Part shown: piece after piece, positions 1 through 10,825 of the stretch
Layout of the letters: the number at the start of each line of letters is the position of its first letter
Numbering within the stretch: the stretch's first letter is position 1
Origin: Paraphoma chrysanthemicola
Taxonomy: Eukaryota; Ascomycota; Dothideomycetes; Pleosporales; Phaeosphaeriaceae
Assembly (NCBI GenBank): GCA_020744225.1
Contig: JAGMWG010000017.1
Span: 1,178,001-1,242,000, forward strand
Direction: 5' to 3'
DNA: 64,000 nucleotides
Notes under the pieces: generated by a model
Seen by the model: the letters and a program-made list of their open reading frames with translations, nothing else
What the model was told of the DNA's origin: nothing
The model's database searches: none
Program-made: the position numbers and the translations under genes

Positions 1-637
1 AGACTCTACTCGAATGTCGACGCCTGAGAAAGTCATAGAGGAAGATCCGAAGAAGCTGGTCGGAAGTCCAACGGCGTAGGGGAGAGTAGGGGAACAGGAC
101 TCTGGTTGCTTTTGACAGGGTTGCATTGCCGGCGTTTTGATACCGGGCGTGATTCCGAGGTTATTCCGGACCCGTGTAGCGGCCTGCATTGGGAAAGAGC
201 TTTTCCAGCCTGCAATTGATTACACGGCTATCTCTGCGTTGTCCAAATTGTGCCCGGCATGTGAGTCCCGTCACTCGTTCCGCTTCCTGTGTGCTCGTTC
301 AGCTCTGCCACATGTGGAAATGGGTTCCGCAACGCGCCAAGGCTGTATAGCCCCCCACATTTGGTAAAGATGCCCCAATAGCGTCGCCAAACTGCGACCA
401 ATTGTTAGCGGCGGACGTCTAGATTGGTGAAAATGCACCTTTCCCGAGCGTAGAGCGAACTTGAGCCTCAAAACGCGAGCCAGACGCGAAGTCGTTCAGG
501 TATACCGAACAAGGGCCGCGAATGAGGGGCAGCGAGGGGCAGATGACGGTATTGTCGGAGCAACCCCACAACCCCCGATAAATACTGACGGAGCCGCACT
601 CGCATGACAAGCTTGCCCTCCAACTTCGTTCTTCACC
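1..637. other. No gene seen (upstream of ADH)
   Basis: Only short, mutually overlapping open frames without recognisable protein content. The distal end is the promoter side of the class III alcohol dehydrogenase gene. Confidence 0.6.
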
Positions 638-644
638 TATAAAA
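638..644 (+). promoter_or_regulatory. TATA box of the ADH gene
   Basis: The sequence TATAAAA sits about 60 bp before the ATG at 703, a usual distance for a fungal core promoter with a short leader. This is assigned by position and motif only. Confidence 0.5.
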
Positions 645-702
645 GCTAACGCTCTCTCCAAAGTTCCCAAGATCCTCAAGATACCCACTGATTTCTAGCA
701 AT

Positions 703-2286
703 ATGCCTGCCGATACCGTAGGCAAGGTACGTCCCCTAGGAAGTCGCAATTTCTTTGAGCTTCAAACTGACGATTGAATCTTCAGACCATCACCTGCAAG
801 GTACGTTTGCATCACAATTGCTCCGAAAGCTCGTCGTCGCGCTGTCTCCCGCTCCCATCTCGAGGTGTTACAACTGAGTCCTAGCTTGGCGTGCGGATCC
901 GCAAAACGTGGGAACTGCCGAGATGGCACATGTTGACCAGGATGCGGAGCTCGCGGAAGACGGAATAAAAATGATGACATCGGGGTGACAATTGTATGAA
1001 ATCAGAGCTGACAGAATGGCAGGCTGCAGTCGCCTGGGAAGCGGGCAAGGACCTCTCGATTGAGGACGTTGAGGTCGCGCCACCAAAGGCACACGAGGTC
1101 CGCATTGAGATTTACTACACCGGTGTCTGCCATACCGGTACGTTTTCGAGATAACCTCGGTTCATCCCGGCACGCCTCTTTCCAGATGCGGCCAGGAACA
1201 CGTCGATTGGAGTCGGAACATCACACTGACCCGCTTAGATGCATACACACTATCTGGCAAGGACCCCGAGGGTGCCTTCCCTATCGTTCTCGGGCACGAG
1301 GGTGCTGGTATTGTCGAATCAGTCGGCGAGGGCGTCACAAATGTAAAGGTCGGCGATCACGTCGTTGCGCTTTAGTACGTCTGCAAACACCGATCTGCAA
1401 CAACACCACTAACGAGACCAGCACACCAGAATGCAAAGAGTGCAAGTTCTGCAAATCCGGTAAAACCAACCTGTGCGGCAAGATCCGAGCGACTCAGGGC
1501 AAGGGTGTCATGCCTGATGGCACTTCGCGCTTCAAGTGCAAGGGCAAGGACCTTCTCCACTTCATGGGCACATCCACATTCTCGCAATACACTGTTGTAG
1601 CAGACATTTCCGTTGTTGCCATCACCGAGAAGGCACCCATGGACCGCACTTGTCTGCTCGGCTGCGGTATCACCACCGGCTATGGCGCCGCCGTCATCAC
1701 CGCCGGACGGGGTGGTGTCGAGGAGGGCTCCAACATCGCCGTCTTTGGCGCTGGCTGTGTCGGTCTGTCCGTCATCCAAGGAGCAGCCAAGAACAAGGCC
1801 GGAAAGATCATCGTTGTGGATGTCAACGACGCAAAAGAGGAGTGGTCCAAGAAGTTTGGCGCCACCGACTTCGTCAACCCCACCAAGCTCGGTAGCCAGA
1901 GCATTCAAGAAAAGCTCATCGAAATGACCGACGGCGGATGCGACTACACCTTCGACTGCACGGGCAACGTCAACGTCATGCGCGCCGCTCTCGAGGCATG
2001 CCACAAGGGATGGGGAGAGTCCATCATCATCGGCGTCGCTGCTGCAGGCCAGGAGATCTCCACACGCCCATTCCAGCTCGTCACTGGTCGCGTATGGAAG
2101 GGTTGCGCATTCGGTGGTGTCAAGGGCCGCACACAGCTCCCCGGTCTTGTGGACGACTACTTGAACGGCGACCTCAAGGTCGACGAATTCATTACCCACC
2201 GTCAGCCGCTGGATAAGATCAACCAAGCGTTCTCGGACATGAAGGCCGGAGACTGCATTCGATGCGTAGTCAACATGCGCGAGTAA
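703..2286 (+). CDS. SFA1: S-(hydroxymethyl)glutathione dehydrogenase (class III alcohol dehydrogenase)
   Basis: Zinc-dependent, NAD-linked oxidation of S-hydroxymethylglutathione, the cytosolic formaldehyde-detoxification step; class III ADHs also reduce S-nitrosoglutathione. Five exons: 703-726, 786-800, 1023-1137, 1239-1374 and 1422-2286, giving 384 aa, close to the usual 375-385. The N-terminus reads MPADTVGK then TITCKAAVAWEAGK. The catalytic-zinc region shows GVCHTD and GHEGAG, the structural-zinc cysteines lie in CKECKFCKSGKTNLC, and the nucleotide-binding stretch is GAGCVGLSVIQGA. The last intron (1375-1421) must be removed because TAG would otherwise follow VAL; splicing restores YTPEC. 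A TATA box lies about 60 bp upstream. The C-terminus ends GDCIRCVVNMRE, typical of class III. A long antisense open frame across exon 5 is a codon-bias shadow. Confidence 0.95.
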
Positions 2287-3762
2287 CTACGCTCGGGCCC
2301 CCAAGATTCAAATGTGAAAGCCAGGCTTTGAGCGATGTTTGCGCGCAAGGTGTATATGCGAAGTGTGCGGAGTTTTACAAAAATGAATAGAGAATGAGGC
2401 ATGAATGGCGTTGCGTGTGTGAGTGGATAGTGGTGGAGTTGGCTATGGTGATGGAAGGCTTTCGTTTGTCTTGGGGATCTCCTACGTGTAGATGTATATT
2501 GAATGAATGAACATCATGAAACGTAATCGACACATTCCGTTTGTTCACCAAGATTTTGTGCTTTTTGAATTGAAGTATGTATAGACTCGTCTTCCAGATG
2601 CGTGTTCGCGCAGAGTTCATTCCATGAACGCCCGTACAAGGACACTTGACATTCACGAATCTCCACAAGGTATCAATATGTAATACAGTGGACTGATATT
2701 TCGGAGGAGTCAATCAAGTCTTGCTCGCCATGAAGCGTTGGCGTCCTGTATGTTCATCCGCAGCACTCAAGTCATTTCCGCGATAAATTTGCTAGTATTG
2801 ATCTCAAATCACCACACGCCCATCCTATCGATCGCAAAGCAGTCACCTGACTATGTATTCCCCTGTTCCCATTACAATTCACATCACGGTCAGAACCCGA
2901 TCCCGCGTTCTGAAAGTATTCACTGACACGGTATATATCGTGGTGTACATGTAATTGTATATTTCATATCGACGTATGTGTTAAAATTAATCTCGTGACG
3001 TGACACCACCTCGAACAACCAGCATGCAATCAATCCGGTCTGAAGTTAACGGCACTGGTAATAATCCAGCCACGTGATCAGCTCCGACTTTGACTGGGTG
3101 CTCAGAGGCGTATGTGGTGTGTTGCAGCGCTTGGGCATGTAAATGCAACGCGGTGTGTGTGACGGGAAACATTGCGAGTGCGGTGACTAGTGGTGGGGAA
3201 GGCGATCAACACGGTGAGAATGGAAGTGGAAACGCGAACGCAGATGGTGGTAAGAATGTAGGTAGTGCGATGATAGGTGGGAACGGTAAGAGCACATGGA
3301 GAATGATTCATCGGCCTGACTAGACTTCACAGCGTCGCTATTCTTTGCGCATCGCAGTTCACACTACATTCACTTTTTTCATCACCCCTTCACTCCTACC
3401 GTCACCTTTGTCTGCATCTTCCTTGAAGTTCCGTCACGTGTGAACGAATGTTCCAGGATATCGTCTCTTGTGTCTGGGAGGGCGTGAATTCTTTATTTCC
3501 GTGAAGTACATACTAGTGTGAATGCCCATTTTTTCCTTTCACGAGGATGGAGGTATTAAAAGGTCCTCAGCGCTGCGATCAAATTCTTCATCAGTAAGTT
3601 TACATCAACTTTTTCAGCTACATATCCAGTTTTACACATCAAATCTTTCACCAAAATACCTCATCTTCCGCAAACGTTTCCGAGCACGTCAACCCGAGTC
3701 ATACACAAGTTCACACGCGCAAGAATTACACAAAGCCAGCCCTACTAGTAGGAAACACGAAC
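2287..3762. other. No gene seen (1.5 kb intergenic)
   Basis: Contains only low-quality open frames on either strand. The part around 3590-3616 looks like a possible intron in the leader of the mini-gene at 3763, but there is nothing to prove it. Confidence 0.5.
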
Positions 3763-3897
3763 ATGTCGCAAGTTCCCAAAGAACAGGTCGATGAGTACGC
3801 CAGGCAGCTGGCGGAGACAATGAGGATTGAGCAGGAAAGGATTCTGCGAGAGCAGGCGGAGGTGCGAGCGCAGGAGAAGGGCAAGGGGAAGAAGTAA
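3763..3897 (+). CDS. Tandem mini-gene copy 1: 44-aa charged helical peptide
   Basis: I recognise no known family. The frame runs from ATG (context GAACATGTCG) to TAA and encodes a 44-residue, very charged, probably helical peptide. It begins MSQVPKEQVDEYARQL, continues with an E/R/Q-rich stretch and ends GKGKK. Two related frames lie 1.2 and 1.4 kb downstream (4971 and 5193) with the same opening VP-x-E-x-(V/L)-(D/E)-x-Y and then an amphipathic Arg/Glu helix. That conservation across diverged copies is the main evidence that this short frame is a gene. No signal peptide or membrane segment. Alternative: a conserved repeat that is not translated, which is less likely because the shared signal is at protein level and begins exactly at the ATG in two copies. 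Confidence 0.55.
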   Translation: MSQVPKEQVDEYARQLAETMRIEQERILREQAEVRAQEKGKGKK

Positions 3898-4970
3898 GGA
3901 GGAGAGTAAAGCGCGGTCAGATGCTTTATTAGGGGATAAGACTTGGATCAGGAGTTAGAAAATGGATACGGGAGAACGGCAGTGAGGAGATGTTAGGTGG
4001 AAAAAGGGAGCGGGTGAATTGGACAATGTCAAAGAATATGAATCCTCCTGAAACTCGAATTCAAGCTCGAGGAGGGATCGGCACTCAACTGTGCTCATCC
4101 AGTCTCACACTATTGCCCACTGTTCGAAGCCTGAATGCTGAGTCTCATATTCCCACCTCTTTTTAGTTCTCTTATTCCCTGTTGACTATTCCTCGCTCCT
4201 TCTTTCCAGGCGTGTTAGCTCCATCAGATTATTTACAGACGATACGCGTCTATACAAGAATAGCAAAGACCATATACAGTAATGCGCAATTAGTGACCTT
4301 TCAGATAGTAAGTTGAATAGTGGGAGCAGTACGACCGTGTAGGTGGTACTTGACGTAGATATCTAGATACATACCTGAATAATCCTTCCCTACACGTCTC
4401 TAAGTTCTAAATTCGCAAAATCAAACATGACTACTGTGTTTTCCACGTCTAGCTCCGGCTGCTCGCCTCACCTTTACCGGACATAAAGCTTTCAGCATAA
4501 ATGAGCTAGGAAATTTTCCATCATTGATGGGTTCGCCTCCGGCGCTTAGCCGTCTAGCCTCTTAAGCGCTTAGCAGGTGGTGAAATGTCTTGGCGCTTAG
4601 TGGACTGCAGACGTGCAGGATATGCCAAGCGAAATAGGGTTGTTTTCTTCTTTGCGGGGTAGTCCGAGGCCAGTCATGTGCAGTACTAGAGTTTGTTGTC
4701 TGGCTAGGGTGAAAAACGAATAGCAAGGAGGATTTTGCCACGCAAGGGTTAGATTTGTCGATCTACTTGATACGTGTTCCTCACGGCTCCAGACCCTGCT
4801 TTCTCAACCAACACATTCTAAACGCCACCCACTCATGTTCTTGCAGGTTTTCTAAGAACCCCAAGCACATCAAAAGACAAACATACATCGTCAACACCAC
4901 CTATCCCAGACTCAGACTCTTTCTCACCGCATTCCAAGTTCAGCCAACGCACAAGTCTTGGAACCAAGCA
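3898..4970. other. No gene seen between mini-gene copies 1 and 2; holds a GCGCTTAG motif cluster
   Basis: Nothing coding is supported. The octamer GCGCTTAG occurs three times at 4542-4549, 4566-4573 and 4593-4600, about 370-430 bp before the copy 2 ATG. Open sequence from 4755 to the ATG at 4971 is probably just frame read-through. Confidence 0.45.
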
Positions 4971-5168
4971 ATGTCGCCGGTTCCTCAAGAGAGATTAGAA
5001 GCTTATAGAGAGAAGCTAAACACAGAAATAAAGAACGCGCGGGAGAAACTATTAAAGGAGAAGGCGAAGCAACAGGCAGCGGCAGAGGAAATCGGGCAGC
5101 CAGTGGCGAAGCAGTCCGCCAACACCTCCTCTAACATTGATCATACCAGTAAACTCAAGCACAGCTGA
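4971..5168 (+). CDS. Tandem mini-gene copy 2: 65-aa charged helical peptide
   Basis: Unrecognised family. The frame starts MSPVPQERLEAYREKL, followed by an amphipathic helix with the sequence NAREKLLKEKAK that copy 3 shares almost exactly (NAREKILREKAE). The final 25 residues are Gln/Ser/Asn-rich and unlike copy 1. An intron-like element (GTAAAC at 5149, CTGAC branch, TTTCGCAG ending at 5201) lies between copies 2 and 3, but splicing it would lead straight into TAG, so I treat copy 2 as intronless. A donor at 5103 (GTGGCG) joined to 5202 would fuse copies 2 and 3 in frame; that donor is weak. The upstream start at 4755 is rejected because the family homology begins at 4971. Confidence 0.55.
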   Translation: MSPVPQERLEAYREKLNTEIKNAREKLLKEKAKQQAAAEEIGQPVAKQSANTSSNIDHTSKLKHS

Positions 5169-5192
5169 CATGTCAGCCACCCACACCAAACA

Positions 5193-5393
5193 ATTTCGCA
5201 GGTTCCTAGGGAGAAAGTCGACGCGTACGCCGACAAGCTGATTAAGGACTTGAAAAATGCGCGGGAGAAGATTTTGAGGGAGAAGGCAGAGGAGGAAAGC
5301 CGGATAGAGAAGGAGAGAAGAGAAGAGAGAAGAAGTGATGACCTTTCGCACGATGTCAGAATCAAACTCCAAGGTATATTCCGTTCTCAGTAA
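5193..5393 (+). pseudogene. Tandem mini-gene copy 3, start codon ATT in place of ATG
   Basis: Sequence 5193 onward reads ATT-TCG-CAG-GTT-CCT, which lines up codon for codon with ATG-TCG-CAA-GTT-CCC of copy 1. The protein would be ISQVPREKVDAYADKL followed by NAREKILREKAE and an E/R-rich tail, ending at TAA 5391-5393: 66 codons, matching the length of copy 2. No in-frame ATG lies between the preceding TGA (5166) and 5193. It is therefore either a duplicate silenced by loss of its start codon, a non-AUG-initiated gene, or a second exon of copy 2. The intact frame after the lost start argues that the loss is recent or that the frame is still used. Confidence 0.5.
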
Positions 5394-6361
5394 ACCAAGC
5401 CCAAACTCTCTTTCCTCCCTAGCCCTCCAGCCCCAAAAGCCAAGCCTCATACTCCAATCTTTCCTTTTCTTCTTTCATTCAGCGTTCATTATTTCTTTGC
5501 TCCCTCTCTACCTGCATCTCAGCTCTCTTGATTTCCTCCCGGATGATACCCACTGATACAAGAACGACAGAGACCATATATAGCATTGCGCGCGCAGCCA
5601 CCTTTCTGAGCCACCACCATTCGTCCGCTCGCGGCTGATGGCGAGAGGGCGTTCGATCCATGCGCTGGATAGGATGTCTTTTCGAGGCATCGTGTGGGTC
5701 TGGGCGAAGAAATTTCGACGGATTGCTGAGCACATCTGTTTGATTGGAGCGCGTGGTACAAGAGTGACAAGCGAAGGTGTAAAAGGCGCGGCAGGAATTT
5801 GACTTTGATCTTGCCAATCAGGATTGTGGAAAGTTGGCGATGTATCTGTAGAGCTACCGATGGCTGCTCGATGGAAAACAAGCGTGCGTTGAGAGGGTGG
5901 CGTAGTAGATACCCGAGTTTGACATGTAAGAAATAACACGGCGCGTTTCTGCGTCCATGCGCTCCGTGGTAGCATACTGGTTGAGTACCGAGAATATCAG
6001 ACTAGATCGGAACAGGTGATGCGCGCATTAAAGCGTGGTAATACCAGACCCGACATGGATGTACTCCAAGAACTCGGCAAATGACCGTAAAGTCCTTCGC
6101 CAACAAGGGCGAGGAACACGACTGTGTTTGCCATGGCTCCTTGTTTTGATAAGGCGGATAAGTGCGACGGACCACTACTCTTCCTTCCCGTGGCCGAGGA
6201 AGTCGCAGGTGCCTTTGGTCGATATAGCGGCTGTATAGCGACAATGCTCACTCCAGCCATTCGTCGCGCCAACCTTGCCGACTGATCGGTCCAAATACCT
6301 TCTCGCCGTCTCGAATATGATACTGTGAGAGATACCGTGGGAAAGAGTGCCAATTACGGCG
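5394..6361. other. No gene seen
   Basis: Several overlapping minus-strand open frames of 110-155 codons occur between 5479 and 6353, but none has recognisable motifs and they occupy different frames over the same DNA. I support none of them. Confidence 0.45.
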
Positions 6362-7173
6362 CTACATGATAGGTTGCGCAACATGGGAAAATTGCGAGCC
6401 AGCTTCTTCGCGCAAGCAGCCCGATATTGCAAAGGCTATGCCCTGAAACACCTCCTGTTGCATGGCACGGCAGTATAGCGCGCGTTCACGGAGATGTTCG
6501 GAACGGTGGCGCGGTCTGAATGCGATGACGACTTGAAGACTACAAGCAGGCCTGGTTGTCTTGTGATAAAAGTGCTGCACCACAAATTGGCGGAGAAATT
6601 TGCCAAAAACCCTTTCCATTTGTGTGCTTGCTTTCTCTGGCTGTGTATTTCTACACGCTGCGTTCTGCACGAACGTATATAGCGCAATTCTACCGAGCCT
6701 CATGCACACTGTGTTGCATTAGTCGCCGAGGCGTAGATTCACAACATCGGCAAATACTCACGCCTGAAGACGCTCGAGGGAATTTGATTATTGGGCTCCT
6801 TGCACCACCATCTTCGTAGACGCAAGTCTGAGGGAAGGACTGGTGTCTCAATTGTTCTCGCAAGCGCATTCAACCAGGTAGCGGCCGGGCAGTGCAGCTC
6901 GTAGATGCATAGTATTTTTGGTGTAGCAGAGCACACAAAATTTTCGACGATGTTGTCGACAATGTTTCGTGCTTCATTATGCACACGGTGTCAGGTTCCA
7001 AGGACAGAAACGGGAACTGAACCCACTACGAGGATCAGGAACCACTCGGCCTCTGAAGGCACATACGGTGAGAAATTGACTCGATGGTGTCGAATGGTCC
7101 ATGGTAGGCGCTCGTAGACCATGAGGCGGAGCTTTTCCGGTAGGTCGAGAAAACGAAAGGCTTTGGTATCCAT
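6362..7173 (-). pseudogene. F-box/2EXR-like protein gene with one in-frame TGA
   Basis: The frame starts at 7173 with MDTKAFRFLDLPEKLRLMVYE, the opening of fungal F-box/2EXR-type proteins, and continues PVSVLGT. It then meets TGA at 6991-6993 exactly where these proteins commonly have cysteine (LxTCR), and continues in the same frame as HRVHNEARNIVDNI. Exon 1 (7173-6762) ends at a good GTGAGT donor; exon 2 is 6708-6362. The two exons total 759 nt, an exact multiple of three, giving 252 codons plus stop if the TGA is read through. Everything except that codon looks intact. It is thus a very young nonsense allele, a sequencing error, or a readthrough gene. The function of the family is not established; many members sit in accessory regions. 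Confidence 0.65.
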
Positions 7174-7550
7174 GATTGGCGGAAGTTTTGAGTAATTATG
7201 TGATCGAAGCGAGGGCGAAGGAGATTTTATATGTTGCCATCGAAACTGCCATGTTCTCGGCCTAGGGCGAACACTTTACATGATAAATCGTGCCATTACC
7301 ATGGTTCAGCTTCCAGTGAACATCTAATCATGGATGCAAGAGCTGTTGAGGAATTTGGCGGTCCATAGCGATAGCCGAACCAGTGCCTGAAGCGCATGTA
7401 CGCAGCCTCGCCTATAGCTGTTTGGTACACTACTGTATGGTCGCTTGGGACACAGCCTCATCCTCACAATCATGGATATTGTGAAGACCAGCCATAAGAG
7501 AGCCCTCCACTCGCTAGACCAGCTCAACATTCAAGCATCAAATGTATGCG
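7174..7550. other. No gene seen
   Basis: Short spacer between the 5' end of the F-box-like gene and the 3' end of the hydrolase gene; no supported coding sequence. Confidence 0.5.
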
Positions 7551-8709
7551 CTAGAGGTTTTGGACCCACTTCAGCACCCGTTTCGCAATCTCGGCACTGT
7601 TCTTTTCTAAAAAGAACATGTGTCCGTTTCCATGTATGCCCTCTTCGCCCAAATCGGCATGCTCGACATCAACACCCGCCTGCTTAAGATATGCGACGGT
7701 GCAGTAATCGTACGGAGCATGGAAGCTTGCTTCCCCTGTGACAACCAGAACCGGTATCTGACTGAGATTTTTCAGCTTCCTCGCAGGTTCAGCTTGCACG
7801 ATACACTCTTGCTTGTCTGGATCTTCCGATAGAACTGTGACTGTTGCAAGTGAAGTGCCGTTTGGCCCTGCCGTTGACTCGTATGCAATTTCCTCATAGG
7901 TAATGCCCCAGCCTGGTCCTGGCCCTGGATTCAAAAATTGCGGCACAAAAGGTGCGTCGCCCGGCTCCAAAGCTACGATGCTTTTCACAAGTTGTGGTCG
8001 CATATCGCCAATGCGCCAGCCGTATGGGCCTGCCTGACTATGCGTAATGACGTGCGCTGCACCAATCTTGTCGAGCAGCGCTGCATATGCGTGCGCGTTT
8101 TGCGTTTCAGAGATAATGATGGCCGTCTGGAACTGTACCTGCGCTGCAAAGAACGCATCAAAGATCGGATCTCCGACTCTTCCGGTCCCAGGCCACTGGG
8201 TATGCAGCTTTGCTTGCGGCCAGAAGCCTTGATTTTTGGTATCGGTGAACGAGCTCTCGACAGCGCTGGTGCTGAAAGCGAACATCGAGCCGATAGATGG
8301 GTTCCAAGCAGAGCGGCCTCGCATCGGCTGGTCGCTGAGATAAACGACATACCCCGCATCTAAGAAGAAAGATGCCCATCCTGGCCGGCTGTCTGGTGTC
8401 TCGAGCCAAGTGGTACCAGTTTGTCCTGCTCCGTGAATGAAAATAACTGGGTTCTTCTGCGTTACAACGGACGGCGTGAGCTTCTCTACGTAGATCTGCC
8501 CAAGCATGTATTCAGAAGTCACATTGCCAGTCTAGACAAGTCAGAGGCCGCTTCCATGCTATATTTGATGTGCGGACCGTGATCTCTGCGTACCTGCCAC
8601 CAACGTAGAAGAATTCACGCCCAACTTCAGTGCTGCGGGCAACGACATTATTAACGATAGGTAAGATTGGTAGCAGGTATTTAGCAACGAGCTTCGACAG
8701 TCGCGACAT
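7551..8709 (-). CDS. Secreted alpha/beta hydrolase (esterase-like)
   Basis: Serine esterase of the alpha/beta hydrolase fold, probably secreted; substrate unknown. The main exon (8531-7551) shows FIHGAGQTGTTW (oxyanion region), the nucleophile elbow THSQAG, and a final HGNGHM carrying the likely catalytic histidine. The first exon starts at 8709 with MSRLSKLVAKYLLPILPIV, a convincing signal peptide, and runs to EFFYVGGRY, a stretch usual just after the signal in this group. The junction is awkward: the expected GT donor (GTACGC at 8593) gives the wrong frame. The only in-frame join I find is 8709-8590 to 8531-7551 (366 aa), which needs a GC donor (TAC|GCAGAG) and a standard AG. Either this is a GC-AG intron or there is a small indel. 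An SDR gene follows on the same strand, so the pair might act on related substrates. Confidence 0.75.
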
Positions 8710-9148
8710 AGTCAATGGTCTTGATGATGAAGGGACTCAATTGCAGGGAGTGAGGTGTGTGAGGGGTCAGGCCGGTCACAAAAAGTAAATATCGCCTACA
8801 TACAGCGAGCGCCACCCGCAACCAATGCAAATCGCTTAGTCGGTCTCGCTAGAATCTGCATACATTGAAACAGCACATTTTCCTTCTGCTCTTGCTTTAT
8901 GTTTTATGTCCTTCAGTGTATTGCAGCCCATGTGTCCGGAATTATACTCTTCCAGTAAAAACGATTAGCTTTCTCGTCTAATCCGAAAATCCGTTTAACC
9001 AATGACACCCATGATTCGCAGCATGTTCTAATCACTGGCAAGATCGCAATAAGTACTGTGCGGCTGGTTACTCACACCTACATCCGCGCTTTCCAATGGT
9101 GCAATAGGGCCTACGCTGCTCCTGCACTCCAATAGGCCCAGACCGAAT
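8710..9148. other. No gene seen (promoter side of the hydrolase)
   Basis: Spacer between the hydrolase start and the SDR stop, both on the minus strand. No coding sequence supported. Confidence 0.5.
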
Positions 9149-10167
9149 CTAGTATGTTGCCGGCTGGATGCTCAGTCGACCGCCATCAGTAAGCAACACA
9201 TTGCCATTGATGTAACCTCCGGCTCGACTGGCGAGAAACAGTATTGCGCCCGCCATATCTCTCACATCTCCTGCTCTTTCTGCAGGGATGAAGTCCCTGG
9301 GAAACTTCTCGTACGCGCCCTTGGTAAGCTGGTCTCCCATTTGACTCGGATACACTTTGTACTGTTAGCATATGAAAGCCCTCCAAACCTTTCGCGAGTG
9401 CGAATCGCAACAATCTCGACTTACAGCCAGGAGCGATGACATTCGCTCGAATATCGTACTGAACTAGCTTCGTTGCGAACTGCTTCGTGATGTGCACTGT
9501 CGCAGCCTTCGAACCACTGTACGCAAAGCCCGCCATCGGTACCCGATTGAATGCTCCAGCGCTGGCTACGGACACAAACTGCGACTTCTGCTCGACATTG
9601 CCGGCCTTGTTTCCTTTGTCGAGCAGCTCAAGGAAGGCGACCAGAGTCAGAAACACGGCTGTGGTGTTTATAGCATATGTTTGGTTATACTCTTCGACAC
9701 TCCAGTTGTCCAAGTAGTCACGGAACTCCTTGAGTGAAGCATCTTTAGATAACCCCATCAACACTGGTCCGGTAACTCCGGAGTTCGCTATCACAAGGTT
9801 TACGAAGCCAGAATTCTTGCCAATGGCCTCTGCAGCTGCCGCAAGGTCGGACTTGGATGTCACGTCGGCCTTCAGGGGTCGAAGATTGCCATGCTTCTGT
9901 GAAATAAACATTAGCATGAGATTGTTATGTTGCGACTATCAATACGTACCGCTGTGCTTGCAGCCTTTTCCAAGACCTCTAGTCGTCTTCCAAGGATGTA
10001 CACAATAGCGCCGTTGGCCTCGAGGGCCTGAGCCAACATGAGACCGATGCCTATGGATGTGAGTAATTTCAAACCGATGTGCAAGGATTCATACCGGTTC
10101 CTCCTCCTGTGATGACGGCAACAAGCCCTTCGACATTGAAAAGACTCGCAGGATCTAGGTCAGACAT
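9149..10167 (-). CDS. Short-chain dehydrogenase/reductase (SDR)
   Basis: Classical NAD(P)-dependent SDR of unknown substrate. Exons 10167-10095, 10050-9950, 9896-9425 and 9354-9149 sum to 852 nt (283 aa), normal for the family. The Rossmann motif GGGTGIG is split by intron 1; exon 2 supplies ILGRR, a basic residue cluster compatible with NADP. Exon 3 holds ANSGV (NAG-like motif), SVASAGAF with the catalytic serine and YSGSK (Tyr-xxx-Lys). Exon 4 gives LYPSQM and the C-terminal GGYINGNVLLTDGGR. All introns are GT-AG, and the start MSDLDPASLFNVEG is chosen because upstream sequence is not SDR-like. It lies head to tail behind the esterase gene. Confidence 0.9.
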
Positions 10168-10825
10168 CTTGTTAGAATCACACAACCGCTTGATGATCTC
10201 GCCTCTCTGTGTGCGAGCACATTTATAGGATTTGCATGATGTATTGGATTGTACATCTTGTCCTAAAATGACGCATACAGGCAATATGCAGATGCACGCT
10301 GTTTAGAACATGATTGTCCGATATGTCCGCTTCTCGAGCTGACGTGATGATGTCTAGTAGCGCAGGTTGTACGAGCCGCGGCCGTGTCCAGAAAATGGCC
10401 TCAGGGCGTTGGTGCGTCGCACAAGTCTACGCGAGTCGAAGGCATTGATTTTGCGAAGTAGAAGCTTCGCGAGCCGTGCTACCTTCGCTATGTGTCCGAG
10501 GCGGTATTGGGAATCGCACTCGGATATGCAGCTGTTGGCGTGTCCCAAACAGGAAGTGAGCGGGGCTGGAGTCACACAAGCTGGAAGGCTGACGTCGGAC
10601 CTTCGACGAATACTATTAATACGCATCACCATCCATCGTCGCAACTGATTGGAAGCCTCCAAAGGGAGTGGTCTCATTCTTTTGCTACAGTATCCATGTT
10701 TACATACGCTGAATGAGTGGAGTGAGCTCGCACACCACGACTTCCTTGGTGTTCCAATTCAGGCAACAGCGACATCGAAGTCGGTGCACCTCAGAACATC
10801 GCTAAACATCTCCTTTAGTATCGCC
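10168..10825. other. Divergent intergenic region, no gene seen
   Basis: Lies between the minus-strand SDR start and the plus-strand F-box-type gene start, so it should hold two promoters. Open frames here lack recognisable content. Confidence 0.5.

Noticed and set aside
1372..2226. 284-codon open frame on the minus strand across ADH exon 5
   Set aside because: Exact antisense of a strongly conserved exon; composition is a shadow of third-position GC bias and no motif is present.
5479..6353. Overlapping minus-strand frames of 110-155 codons
   Set aside because: Different frames over the same DNA, no motifs, no splice logic.
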